From the NCBI GenBank assembly GCA_016098155.1, contig JAAAJB010000050.1, forward strand, positions 32,224 through 96,223: a stretch of 64,000 nucleotides of DNA, given 5' to 3'. The notes under the pieces are model-generated. The model did not search any database. It was not told the origin of the DNA and saw nothing but the letters and a program-made list of their open reading frames with translations. Positions 1-9,601 of the stretch are shown here, one piece after another. Numbering within the stretch: position 1 is the stretch's first letter; each line of letters starts with the position of its first letter. Position numbers and translations under genes: made by a program. The DNA comes from Actinomortierella ambigua. Its lineage: Eukaryota > Mortierellomycota > Mortierellomycetes > Mortierellales > Mortierellaceae.

Positions 1-1159
1 CACTGACGCAGGAGCCAACAACGAGCACGGATGAATTCGTTGCCGAACCCTGAACAAACGCATCTTTGTGTATTGTCCACTCACTGACAGAACAAGGACA
101 GCCTGCACTATTGTTGTTGCATGTGACCATGGCATGAATGCAACAACCACGCCGATGCTTGCTAATCGCCGCACAGCCCCAAGTAGAGTACTGTACAAAA
201 ACGCCACCAACGTCGTAACCGTGTACGGTACACTGAGTACAGCTCGGGTTGTGGAGTTTTAAGTTATCAACACCAACGGCCGTGGACATGAACTTATCGC
301 AGTGTACCGCGGTCATGTGCTAAATAAGGCATCCCTGCTGGACGAGGTGTACAGTGTACTTTACGGCACATGTGGAGGGGAGAGGCGGAAGGTACAGTAC
401 AGGCGGAGACGAATAACAGAAAAAAAAATAACACATTCAACCAAACTACAACCCCTGTTTACAATACAGCGCAAAAAATTCTCCACTCCGTTCCTTGACT
501 CTACGCGTTCCAGACAGGTTCGGTTTGTTTCGATCCGCCGTGCTCCATCTCGATCCAACACAATTAGTCGTAGTAGAATGTTTCCCCCCTTCTCGTCGTG
601 TCGCGATCGCGCAGAAACGAAGACCAATGACAACGCGGAAGTAGAACCAGCACGCAGCTATTCACCGTTTCTCCACATTCAAAAAGAAAAGGAAGAAAAA
701 GGAGGAAAAAGAAAGAGAAAAGAAAAGACATCAACCGTGACATGGGACAATGTGCTCGTTCTGAGCCCACAGAACGGAAGAGGGAGGACGCACTGAGACG
801 ACGCCAACTGCTGCTGGACACACAAGTAAGCAAGCATGAGGACGGCGAGATCCTTGGTTAGCATCTTGCAAGTACCTTTGGCGAGTACCCTCTTTTTTTT
901 TGTGCTTCCGCATCACAGTCGACTCATCGCTCGGCCGTTTACCCTGCTGCTGTGTGCAATAATAACAATCTCACTCTTTCTCATCTCGCAAGTACACAGT
1001 ACCCACATAATACACGTTCTCCCTCCTCTCTTGCCCTGTCCTGCCCTGCCCTGTCTTGTCTTGCCCTATCCTGTCCCCTCTCTCTTTCTCTTTCTTGCCC
1101 TCCTACCCCGATTCTCCCCCCATTGGCCATCTCCATTGCCTTCTCTCTTTCATGCAATA
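1..1159. other. Left-edge intergenic region and 5' flank of first F-box gene
   Basis: I see no convincing gene here. The region holds a dense cluster of the 4-bp palindrome GTAC (ten copies between 188 and 400, four more between about 868 and 1000), purine-rich runs near 680-730, and a CT-rich tract from about 1020 to 1150 just before the likely start codon at 1160. The frame stays open upstream of 1160, back to an ATG at 836. The encoded segment is Ser/Leu/Pro-rich, as expected for a pyrimidine-rich leader, so I treat it as untranslated. Confidence 0.55.
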
Positions 1160-3541
1160 ATGAGCACATTGCAGCATGGGGTGCAGCCGAGCCGTCAGCG
1201 CCTTCCCCCCGACTGCCTCGCGCTGGTAATAGACTGCGTGGATCATCCGGCAACCCTGCACTCGCTCCTAACGGTCAGCAAGTGTGTCTTTGCTGTCTCG
1301 GTCAAGAGGCTGTACAAAAGTACATCCATAGTCAACCAGCGACACCGGAAGACTGTCCTGTCCTTTGTGCGTCTGGTGCTGTCGCTGACGCCTTGCCAGG
1401 ACAGTGTGATCCGAGCTCTTAGGGACGAGTTTGAAGTCTATTTCCCACGTGGGACAGTGTACACAGACTACCTAGCCCTCATCCGCGATGTGGCCTACCA
1501 CCCAGACGACGATGCCGGATACTGGCGCACCGATCGATTCCCTCGTCGCAACAGCTCGGTGTACCGTGGCATGGATCTGCGCCCATGGGTGTCGTGGGCC
1601 ATCTGCGAACACTCTGGGCTCGCCAGCATCACGGGACTGACCATCGACTGCGACCACCTCGCTTGGTACGAGGTGTACATTCCTCGCTTTGCATCCCTGC
1701 AGCGGATCATCTTCGACGTCGGGTCAAGCGAGCAGGTGGCACAAGTCCACGTCTTTGTGCAACGCTACATCCACATACACGGCCCAAGGGCGAGACGGAT
1801 ATCCCTCGAGCTCGTGGGCGCATACAAGGACGACTTTACCACCGTCCTCAACATCTACGCCGAGCTCGAATCCCCCTGCCCGCACCCTCGGGCCATCACC
1901 AACTCGACTTTTGCGTCGTACGTGTTGCACCAAGACACCACTGATTTTACCAATGTCCGTACCATTGAGGGCTTCGTGGACGACCTTGGCCGTACAAGAG
2001 CCATCCTTCCGCGATGTCCTCGGCTCCAATCTCTCGATGCAATGCTGTCCATTCATGGGTCGTCTCTTCTAGACTGGCTAAGACCCAACTGTACTGGACA
2101 CCAACCTGTCCGCTCTCTTTCAATGCCAACCACAAGCACATCAGCCCTTGCTCTTCCCCACTCTTCTTCTTCTTCTTCCTTTTCATTTTCATTTTCTTCT
2201 TCCTCTTCTTCCTCTCCCTCCTCTCCTTCCTGTCTTTCCCCGTCCTCTTCTCTTTCCCCTCACTACTCCCCTAGTCCTCCATTTGCTCCCCCAGTCAAAC
2301 ACATCCAACTCCACGGCAGCCCCTCTAGTGTCTTCAAGACCTTGTGCGATGCTGCTACATGCTTTGGGCTCACTCTTGAGACGATTCAGCTACGTGATCC
2401 GGACGATACCAACGAACAACCTCAGGTGTACCGACTCGCCGCTGGGCTATGCCTGCCTCGACTCCGTGAGCTTCGAATTGTGTTCGAGCTGAACGAGTAC
2501 TCTGTCTCCTTCGAACCCAGCTCGATACCAAAGATGCCCGCATTGGAGATACTGGAGATGTACCACGCGTTTGACCGTTATACCGACATTGGTGGGCTCC
2601 AGTACAGTGAAGAATACCATCAAATATACCCGAGGACTACGTGGGACGTGATCCAGCACATGCCTGTACTCAGAATCCTGCATCTCTCTGGTCGAACGGC
2701 TTCCGAGTTTCACCCCGAGTCGCTCCGACACATGCCCTGCCTCGAAAGCCTGACGGCTCGCATCCGTACATCGGATTGGTCCCGGTATTGGCCGCGCCCA
2801 CTCTGGACCTGGGACTGGGAACTCCCCTTCCTGCGGGAGCTGCATCTGGGCGGGGTTATGGCCTCCTCCTTTGTCTTTCGAGCCCTCCGACACATGCCTG
2901 CCCTCGAACGCCTGCGTCTAGAGTGCAAGTCACCGACACCCATGATCATACCCGACTATGAGACGCTTCTCGCGATGGACATCAGCAGCGATGACAATGA
3001 CTGGAGTAGCGCAACTATGGAGACAGCAGCATCAAGAGCAACAGCATTCGGCAGCACGACCAGCCCACCGACACCCACGAGAGGGAGGGGCGTGGCGGGA
3101 TCCATAAGAGGACGGCCGTTTGGGCGGAACGTCAAACACATTCTCTTTGGCGGTCGACCCCGGTTCACCCCACGAGACTGGGAGCAGTTGCTGGAGCATT
3201 GGTTTCCCAACCTGGAGGTACTGGATCTCAACTTTTTGATCACGCACCGGACGAGGACCATCTTTGAGAAGGCACGGAAGCATCGATGCCTTCGGTTTCT
3301 TTCACTCAACACGAGCGACGATGAGCTCGACGATGAGGATGATGGTGTCGATGGCGAGCTAGGGCATGATAGTGTGGACAATGATGGCGACCTGATAGAT
3401 GAAGACTGGGAACCTCTCCACGACTCGGAGGACGAAGGAGTAGAAAGACGAGCAGCAGCGCAGGCTGGACAAGACAATTTTTTCGTATGCAGGATTGATG
3501 AAGTGCTCTATCGCGTCAAGAAAAGACGTGACTCCTGCTGA
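1160..3541 (+). CDS. F-box/leucine-rich-repeat-like protein, tandem copy 1
   Basis: Predicted 793-residue protein, probably a substrate adaptor of an SCF ubiquitin ligase. The N-terminus has an F-box-like helix set, with LPPDCLALVIDCV near residues 14-26 followed by a leucine-rich stretch ending in KRLYKS. The body has irregular leucine-rich units such as LRHMPCLESL and LRHMPALERL. A Ser/Pro-rich stretch (nt about 2152-2290) interrupts the repeat region, and the C-terminus is Asp/Glu-rich. I chose the ATG at 1160 because the F-box begins shortly after it; an in-frame ATG at 836 lies in a low-complexity leader. The next gene downstream is a clear paralogue on the same strand. AATAAA overlaps the stop. 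An intron within the Ser-rich stretch cannot be excluded. Target and pathway are unknown. Confidence 0.82.
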   Translation: MSTLQHGVQPSRQRLPPDCLALVIDCVDHPATLHSLLTVSKCVFAVSVKRLYKSTSIVNQRHRKTVLSFVRLVLSLTPCQDSVIRALRDEFEVYFPRGTVYTDYLALIRDVAYHPDDDAGYWRTDRFPRRNSSVYRGMDLRPWVSWAICEHSGLASITGLTIDCDHLAWYEVYIPRFASLQRIIFDVGSSEQVAQVHVFVQRYIHIHGPRARRISLELVGAYKDDFTTVLNIYAELESPCPHPRAITNSTFASYVLHQDTTDFTNVRTIEGFVDDLGRTRAILPRCPRLQSLDAMLSIHGSSLLDWLRPNCTGHQPVRSLSMPTTSTSALALPHSSSSSSFSFSFSSSSSSSPSSPSCLSPSSSLSPHYSPSPPFAPPVKHIQLHGSPSSVFKTLCDAATCFGLTLETIQLRDPDDTNEQPQVYRLAAGLCLPRLRELRIVFELNEYSVSFEPSSIPKMPALEILEMYHAFDRYTDIGGLQYSEEYHQIYPRTTWDVIQHMPVLRILHLSGRTASEFHPESLRHMPCLESLTARIRTSDWSRYWPRPLWTWDWELPFLRELHLGGVMASSFVFRALRHMPALERLRLECKSPTPMIIPDYETLLAMDISSDDNDWSSATMETAASRATAFGSTTSPPTPTRGRGVAGSIRGRPFGRNVKHILFGGRPRFTPRDWEQLLEHWFPNLEVLDLNFLITHRTRTIFEKARKHRCLRFLSLNTSDDELDDEDDGVDGELGHDSVDNDGDLIDEDWEPLHDSEDEGVERRAAAQAGQDNFFVCRIDEVLYRVKKRRDSC
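2152..2290 (+). repeat. Ser/Pro-encoding pyrimidine-rich tract inside F-box gene 1
   Basis: A TTC/TCT/TCC-rich tract encodes an almost unbroken serine run with Phe and Pro. The tandem paralogue has only a short linker at the same place. It ends in CCCCTAG and then CCCCCAG, both of which look like 3' splice sites, so it could be an unspliced intron end or a microsatellite expansion kept in frame. Confidence 0.6.
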
Positions 3542-3725
3542 AATAAAAAAAAATAAAAAAAGAGACACGAATAAGCATGTTGGGATCTCGACGGTTAAGA
3601 GAGGGGGGGGGCTGAGCCCAGGGTCACTGGCACTTTTTTTTTCCTTTCACCCTTTCACCCTTACACAGGAACACGCTAAATGAGAAACTCCCAAGTGTGA
3701 TCGATTTGTTCCCACACATACACAC

Positions 3726-5855
3726 ATGAATTGCCATTCAGTACTCTCAACCGAGATGTTCTCGCGCATAATCAGCCGGATCGACGATGGCCCTACATTG
3801 TTCTCGCTCCTGACCGTCAACAAGGCATTCTTTGCCATGGCAGCCAGACAGCTCTACCGCAAGGTGTTCAACATGCCGGAACTCTCGACCAAGGCCGTCA
3901 CGAGATATATCCGACTCATTCTGTCAATTTCACCCACAAACACCAAGGCACTGCAGATGCTTCGTGAGCACTTTTCTGTAGAGTGGCCAAGGCAACAGGC
4001 GCCGTATGTGGACTACCTGGCGCTGTTGACCGACGCGCGGTTCGACCCCTACGTCGATATACCAAGTTGGAAGCAAGGACCAGCACCTCTGGCCAATCTC
4101 GACCTGCGGATGGCAATCCTCTGGGCGGTCTGCGGTCATCGACTGTCCGATATTACGGCACTCTGTGTCGAAGCAAGAGTCCTGCGTATCGAGCCCTTCT
4201 TCCTGGACGCCCACCTTCCAAAGTACATGGCTCTGAAGCGCATCGAGTTTCGTGCGTTTATGCCCGCCGACCTAAAGACCGTCCACGAGTTTCTAAAGCG
4301 ATTCATCAAGGCCAATCCGAGGGCGAAGCAACTCGAGGTGGCCGTTGTGGGGGCGCATGTGGGCGACATTGACCCGATGCGTGCGATTGCGCGACTCTTG
4401 AATCCACCACAGAGTCCACAGAAGATCGACCTGTTCAACTTTGTGGCGTGCCATACGCATCGAAAGCAGGTCGACTTTAGCCATGTCACGAGCGTGATTC
4501 TCGAATGCTACCCTTCCGAAAACATGAAGGAGGAACATCTCCTCAAGGACCTGCTCCCGCTCTGTCCGCATCTCGACAGCTTCATGGGCAACATCACCGA
4601 CCCTCGTGTGCGCATGTTTGGCTACGCGGTCGCCAAGCCCGACCCAAACAAGAAGAAATGGCCGCTGCTCAAACGCGTGCGCTTCACGGGCGAGTCACTG
4701 CCGGCGCTGGTCGCTGTCGACGACGCGCTCCATGGGTTTGCATCGACCCTGACGCAGCTCATGGTCGAGATCATCGACAACCTCGAGTTTGCCAAGGACC
4801 ATTTCAGCATGAAGCGCATCGGTGCCGGTTGTAGCCTCGCCAAGCTGCGCCATCTCCACATTGACAGTCTCGTGCCCAACGTCTCGGTGACCCTTGACCC
4901 GGATGCCATGCCAGACTTGCCTGTCCTCGAGACGCTTGAGCTCAGCAGCCCCTTGGAGGCTCCCGAGGAAGGCATGCAGTACAGTGAGATGCTGCACCAA
5001 ATGTACCCGATCATGACCTGGCCCGTTCTGCAGCTGCCCCTGTTGACCCAGCTGTCCCTGAGTGGGAGGTCTGCCGCTGAATTCAACCCAGTCTCGCTGC
5101 AGCACATGCCATGCCTTCAGTCGTTGACGCTCGGGCTTTACTACGAAGACTGGCACAGCTATTGGCATCGGGATGCGTGGACGTGGGACTGGTCGATGCC
5201 GCTGCTCCAGCACCTCCGATTGCAAGGAGCCATTGCCTCGCCGTTCAGCTTCACAGCCTTGCGCTACATGCCGGCGCTGGAGACGCTCAGTCTGACCGAC
5301 TGTCACAAGTTTCGGATGCCACCTTACCAGGATCTTGTGGCGCTGCTCGGTGGTAGTGGACTGGTGGACGGTGGTGTTGGTGGTGGTAGCGAAGAAGAAG
5401 ACGACGACAACAACAACAACAACAACAACGACGGTGGTGGTGCCGGTGGAGCGTTGAGCAACATTCATATCAGCATGGTCAAAAAGTTTGAGTTACATAC
5501 GGAGGAGATGGATCTCCGCAAGAAGGATTGGGAGCTGTTGCTGGGACCGTGGCTCCCGAGCATGGAGGAGTGCAAGATTACGACGCGATCGGTGAAGAAC
5601 CCAGAGATTGTTCAGTGGGCCAAGCGGCACCCGCTGCTGAACAAGTTTTCGATCGAGGCGACTGGGTACAGCAACACTGGCGTCGATGACATTGTCATCG
5701 AAGACGCCTGGGAAAAGGTCGATATTGATCCGCACGACTGGCAGTATAGCGAAGAGGAGAGCGACTGGCCAAAGCTGGTGGCCGGGGAGGGCCGCTTGCT
5801 TTTCCGCTTGAACGGTGCGGTGTATCGTGTGGTCAAGGAAGTGTTGGTCTTTTAA
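3726..5855 (+). CDS. F-box/leucine-rich-repeat-like protein, tandem copy 2
   Basis: Predicted 709-residue single-exon protein, paralogous to the gene 184 bp upstream. The F-box-like region spans about residues 8-47 (EMFSRIISRIDD, then LLTVNKAFFAMAARQLYRKV). Leucine-rich units follow, including LQHMPCLQSL and LRYMPALETL, which align with copy 1. Both copies share the block WTWDW before the last repeats and end in a short module with YRV. A coding AAC microsatellite gives a poly-Asn run flanked by Asp and Gly (nt about 5400-5440). The start is the first ATG after an in-frame stop-rich leader. Likely an SCF substrate adaptor; the substrate is unknown. AATAAA lies about 65 nt after the stop. Confidence 0.85.
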   Translation: MNCHSVLSTEMFSRIISRIDDGPTLFSLLTVNKAFFAMAARQLYRKVFNMPELSTKAVTRYIRLILSISPTNTKALQMLREHFSVEWPRQQAPYVDYLALLTDARFDPYVDIPSWKQGPAPLANLDLRMAILWAVCGHRLSDITALCVEARVLRIEPFFLDAHLPKYMALKRIEFRAFMPADLKTVHEFLKRFIKANPRAKQLEVAVVGAHVGDIDPMRAIARLLNPPQSPQKIDLFNFVACHTHRKQVDFSHVTSVILECYPSENMKEEHLLKDLLPLCPHLDSFMGNITDPRVRMFGYAVAKPDPNKKKWPLLKRVRFTGESLPALVAVDDALHGFASTLTQLMVEIIDNLEFAKDHFSMKRIGAGCSLAKLRHLHIDSLVPNVSVTLDPDAMPDLPVLETLELSSPLEAPEEGMQYSEMLHQMYPIMTWPVLQLPLLTQLSLSGRSAAEFNPVSLQHMPCLQSLTLGLYYEDWHSYWHRDAWTWDWSMPLLQHLRLQGAIASPFSFTALRYMPALETLSLTDCHKFRMPPYQDLVALLGGSGLVDGGVGGGSEEEDDDNNNNNNNDGGGAGGALSNIHISMVKKFELHTEEMDLRKKDWELLLGPWLPSMEECKITTRSVKNPEIVQWAKRHPLLNKFSIEATGYSNTGVDDIVIEDAWEKVDIDPHDWQYSEEESDWPKLVAGEGRLLFRLNGAVYRVVKEVLVF

Positions 5856-6526
5856 GGCAGGAGAAGGAAGAAAGAAATCCCCTCCACCCCCCCCTCCCAA
5901 AGTTATAGCAGGACAATAACAATAAACTTGGTTTCAAAGTTTCCAAAGCGGATTTGCAAGATCTGATACTGTCTGCCACAGAAGAGGTGACCTTTGGTGG
6001 CATTTAGCCGGTACTTTGCTCATCTATCATGTACATTAGCCTACGTCGCCTTTGATCCATCTCCCTCTCGTTGCACTGAAATCCGACAGTCGCTATGTCT
6101 TTTCTATCACACCAATATTTCAGCAAAGGCACACGACCAGAGGGGATTAGAGGGGGGGCAACAAATAAATCTCAAAAGGGCAACCTTAAAGTGTCACGAG
6201 GTTGTAAGGCCGATGACTACCTTTGACTTAAAATCAAATGTGATCGCAAGAATGAAAGGGGTTCAAACGACCCATAAAAGATATGGCGAGTGTGCAACGC
6301 AGCTGGAGAGAAGGCAGGTGCAGGGTCAGGCTACAGATGGATGACAACCGCCAAATAGCCTTATAAATTTCCCGAAATTTTGTGCCTAGTAGAAATTTTG
6401 GGAATGAAACCTTTTAAAGAGGCCCAAAAAAATTATGCAAAGGGGTCGACAGTTTACGACAATTAGATTTTCCTTCGGCTAGAAAAATTAAGGAGAATTG
6501 ACTGGCGAGTGAGAGGAGCAAAAATG
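5856..6526. other. Intergenic region between F-box gene 2 and tRNA-Ala
   Basis: AT-rich, with no supported gene. It contains the 3' end of F-box gene 2 (AATAAA near 5920) and an imperfect inverted repeat around 6369-6405 (TTCCCGAAATTTT facing AAATTTTGGGAA). Five A residues at 6520-6524 are the T-run terminator of the minus-strand tRNA-Ala. Confidence 0.6.
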
Positions 6527-6599
6527 TGGAGCAACCGGGAGTCGAACCCGGTGCCTCTCGCATGCGAAGCGAGCGCTCTACCAAATGAGCTATTGCCCC
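6527..6599 (-). tRNA. tRNA-Ala (anticodon CGC)
   Basis: A 73-nt cloverleaf on the minus strand without an intron. The acceptor arm GGGGCAA pairs with TTGCTCC and includes the G3:U70 wobble that identifies alanine tRNAs. The anticodon stem CTCGC/GCGAG holds the loop TTCGCAT, giving anticodon CGC. The T arm is CCGGG-TTCGACT-CCCGG. A T5 Pol III terminator follows two bases after the discriminator A. CCA is not encoded, as usual in eukaryotes. Confidence 0.97.
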
Positions 6600-6674
6600 A
6601 AACGTCGAATTTCTCGAAATTCACTTGCGAACACAAATCCGGCGGCGAATTAATCTCTATGTACCATCGAAAAT

Positions 6675-6684
6675 ATCACGTGAT
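6675..6684. promoter_or_regulatory. Perfect ATCACGTGAT palindrome (E-box) between the tRNAs
   Basis: A 10-bp perfect palindrome with a CACGTG core lies in the 156-bp gap between two divergently transcribed tRNA genes. CACGTG is the core bound by Cbf1/bHLH-type factors in fungi. Any function here is inferred from position only. Confidence 0.35.
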
Positions 6685-6755
6685 TGTTGTGACTGCCGAA
6701 TTATTTGAATAATTCAAGAGTGTCTGAAAATCACAACCGTCATCAAGTGGATGAC

Positions 6756-6827
6756 AGCAGAGTCGCCCAGAGGAAGAGCGCTGGGCTCATAACCCAGAGG
6801 TCCGTGGATCGAAACCACGCTCTGCTA
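6756..6827 (+). tRNA. Initiator tRNA-Met (anticodon CAT)
   Basis: A 72-nt gene without an intron. The A1:U72 acceptor pair, the three G:C pairs at the base of the anticodon stem (TGGGC-TCATAA-CCCA) and the T loop ATCGAAA in place of TTCGAAN are the classic marks of eukaryotic cytoplasmic initiator tRNA. TTTT at 6832-6835 is the Pol III terminator. It is divergent from tRNA-Ala and lies just downstream of the 3' end of the recombinase gene. Confidence 0.97.
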
Positions 6828-7138
6828 CTACTTTTGCTTCTCTCTCATTTTGCATTTCTTCCCTTTTTTTTTCTGAGCGGCTAAAAAATCTACCGGCATC
6901 GCGTGGCACGCGTCGGTGGAGACTGACGACGAGAGGGTAGAGCTGCCACCACCTTTGGACCTTTCTCTTTTGGATTTTTCTCTTGGGATAGTTAAAATGG
7001 AGGTCGACGTACATAATCCTTTTAACTTGTGCGAGTCGCATGTTCATCGTAAGAATTTTAGGTAGATTCGTACCTGACCTTTTTAAAGGGTGATCAGCGT
7101 CATCATCCACGTTTTTATCGAAAGACAACCCTTTATTT
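6828..7138. other. Gap between initiator tRNA and recombinase gene
   Basis: About 310 bp without a gene. It holds the tRNA terminator and, on the minus strand, the recombinase 3' end with AATAAA within about ten bases of the stop. I see no terminal inverted repeat, as expected if the neighbour is a Crypton-like element, since these lack them. Confidence 0.5.
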
Positions 7139-9601
7139 CTACAAGCTGCCTTCTTCATAGCCCTCAATCTCCTCAAGGTCATCGTTCTCCGTGTCGTCAA
7201 TGCGAACCCTCTTGTTGAAAGCCTGTCTGGCAAGCGAGGCTTCCCTCTTTTCTCTCTTCCTCTTCTCTCGGATAGACGTGATCAGCGTTTGAACACTGTT
7301 GAGCTTCTCACCATAGACCTTCCTGAGCTCTTGCTCGGTGCCACAGCGCTTGACCTCTTCGACGATGAGTTTGCGCTGTGAATACAATGGCCCCACCGAG
7401 ACGCGCATGTGGGTTGGCCAGTCCTTGAGTGGGATCTCGAGACCGTTATCCTTGTCGCCTTCGTCCCATTGTTTGACACACTCCTGCCAAGTCCTGGCGA
7501 TGGGGATCACAGGCTTGCGTCTATCAACACGGGTATGTTGCTGCGTGGGTTGCGATGGCGTGGCTTGCACGTGGAGAGCCAGGCTGGACTGAACTTGAGG
7601 ATGGAAGGGAGGTTGGGGAGAGTTACCTGTCTGGGGGGAAGGTTGTGGGGCAGGGGACACAGGAAGCCCTTGCTCTTGCCTCATTGTGTCAACTGATTGC
7701 TGGATAGAGAGGATAAGCTGCATCATGGTGTCCAGCGTGGCCTGCGAATGAGCTAGCTTCCTCTCCATTGCCTCTAGCGCCCGAGAGAATTCACCTCGTG
7801 TTAAGGGCTTGTCGGCATCAGCCTCGCCCATGAAGACCGTGTGGCGGTAGTTTCGTCTGTTGGGGCTGAACATATCCGAGTACCCAGTTTCATAGGCATT
7901 CATCTCGTCAAGGAGGTAACGCATGATCGTACCCTCTTGTTCGCCGGCCGACCATCCACCCCACCACTTGACAGCCTTCAAAGACCACTTCTCTTTGGCG
8001 AACATGAAGCGGTGCTGTGCTCCACCACGACGGAGGCAGTGTGTGGTGTACTGGCTTCGTTGACCTGTGCTATGGAGGCCCGCAGCCTTCGTGAACTGGT
8101 GGAGGAGTGTCTGTATACGGTGACTCGAGTACTTGCGTCCATAACGGATAATACGGCTGGCATCAATGGCTGGAAAGACTAGCTCGTCAGGCTTGAGAGG
8201 TCGTCTGCGAAGGTCGTACTGGAGGAAGTCCAGCCAGCGTGTAAGTCTGGTATAGCGGCAAGTGATCGGCTCCTCGGGCAAGGAATGAATCTCATACTCG
8301 TAGACTGCAGACACAAAAGTAGGCAAGGGAGAACGCAATATGGGGGAAAGAGGGTCGAACGGGGAAATGCGTGGGAGGAGGTTGAATGAGTGGCACACAG
8401 GAAGGGCAGGGCAGAATGGAAGACATGGAAGAAATTGAGGACATGGAAGGTGTAATGGACAGAGCAATGAGAATGTTAAAACTTGAAAACAAACACAACA
8501 GAGACAATGAGGCAGATACAAGCGTACCTTTGGAAGGGTCATCTTGGTTTCTCTTCCTCCAAGTCGGCTTAATCTTGAGGTAAGGATGTCCTTCCTCAGT
8601 CCGTAGGCCACGCTCGACCTCACAGACCTTGAGGGCAACAAGCTCATTGTTCCTAGATGGATATATAGAGAGAGAGCCATATTGAAACGCGTTAGAGGGG
8701 GGAGGGGAGGGGAAAGGAGGAGAGGGGCATTATTGGCCAATCATACTAACCTCGTCCAAAGCGCAAAGCCTGTTGCTACAAACGCTTGGAAGGCAAGACA
8801 GATGCTGTCACCGTAAGTATCAATGACATCGGATCTGTCAAGATAGCTCACGAGAGTCTTAAGGTCTCGGAGAGTCATGGCACGGCTATGTTTGATAGTA
8901 GCCTCTTCGGAAAACTTCTTCTTGAGAGACTTCATATAGTTGTCAAACTCGATGGAGTCGACAGGATTCCCATGGCAGATGCCATCATTATCCACCCTCC
9001 ATGTGTTCCCCACACAGCCGTGCTCGCTGCGGTAGTACTGCTTCATCGCGGTGCGGATCGACTCGGCAGATTTATAGCCAACTGGCACTACGTCTGGATC
9101 CTGCGGCTGGCACTTGGAATTCACGAACGCGATGAGAAGATCAGGGACGCCCGCATGGACAGAGTCAAACATGCCTTTCTTCCCAACACTCGCTGCAAAT
9201 GTCTTGGCTTGTTGAATCCGGGTGTTGTACGCTTTTCTGGTGCCTCTGGCGTATCGATTCTCATCGGTCTTCTTCCGGGCTGAAGCTCGATAGACAGACA
9301 GACCATCTCCACCATCATCCTCGTCACCCATGACCGCACCCGACAAAAGCGAGGCATGCTCAGCCGTGTCAAGGAGCGCAGCCGGATCCTCATCGGCCTC
9401 TTCGTCGTCTTCATCGTCGTCGTCGTCGTCGTCGTCATAATTCTCCATAGAGCCAAGATTAGAGGGCTGGGGAGAGTGTCCTTGAGCAAGGCTAAACGTG
9501 TTCTGATTCCCTTGTCCAAGGTAGACCGCGTTCAGCGCTAAATCAATGGGCGTAACAGCGCTCTGAGAGGCACCAGTGTTAGAGGGGTCCTGGGAGGTCA
9601 T
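7139..9601 (-). CDS. Crypton-like tyrosine recombinase with GCR1_C-like tail
   Basis: Joined from three exons on the minus strand (9601-8751, 8652-8528, 8304-7139) to give 713 residues. Introns start GTTAGT and GTACGC and end CTAG and GCAG; phases agree. After an acidic poly-Asp segment (about 54-72) comes a recombinase core. The likely catalytic set is Arg284 in LWTRNNELVAL, His414 and Arg417 in HCLRRGGAQ, a WGGWS block near 440-444, and Tyr455 in IMRYLLDE. A coiled-coil-like helix follows, then a C-terminal region (about 610-690) with the Trp pattern and YSQRKLIVEEVKR of GCR1_C DNA-binding domains. YR plus GCR1_C is the known make-up of fungal Cryptons. The first intron splits the Arg284 codon. 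No frameshift or internal stop is seen, so it may be active or domesticated. The start is the ATG just before a low-complexity N-terminus; an upstream ATG at 9817 is possible. Confidence 0.78.
9413..9440 (-). repeat. Coding GAC/GTC trinucleotide run
   Basis: A run of GTC units on the plus strand (GAC on the coding strand) encodes the poly-Asp stretch near the N-terminus of the recombinase. It is a coding microsatellite likely to vary in length. Confidence 0.7.

Noticed and set aside
302..796. Open frame of 164 codons at the left end
   Set aside because: Basic and low-complexity composition, no recognisable motif, and a GTG start; it overlaps purine runs and looks like chance.
836..1159. N-terminal extension of F-box gene 1 from the ATG at 836
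   Set aside because: Encodes a Ser/Leu/Pro-rich stretch from a pyrimidine-rich leader; the F-box starts just after the ATG at 1160.
4695..5468. Minus-strand frame opposite F-box gene 2 with a poly-Val run
   Set aside because: The poly-Val comes from the complement of the coding Asp/Asn repeat; no family match.
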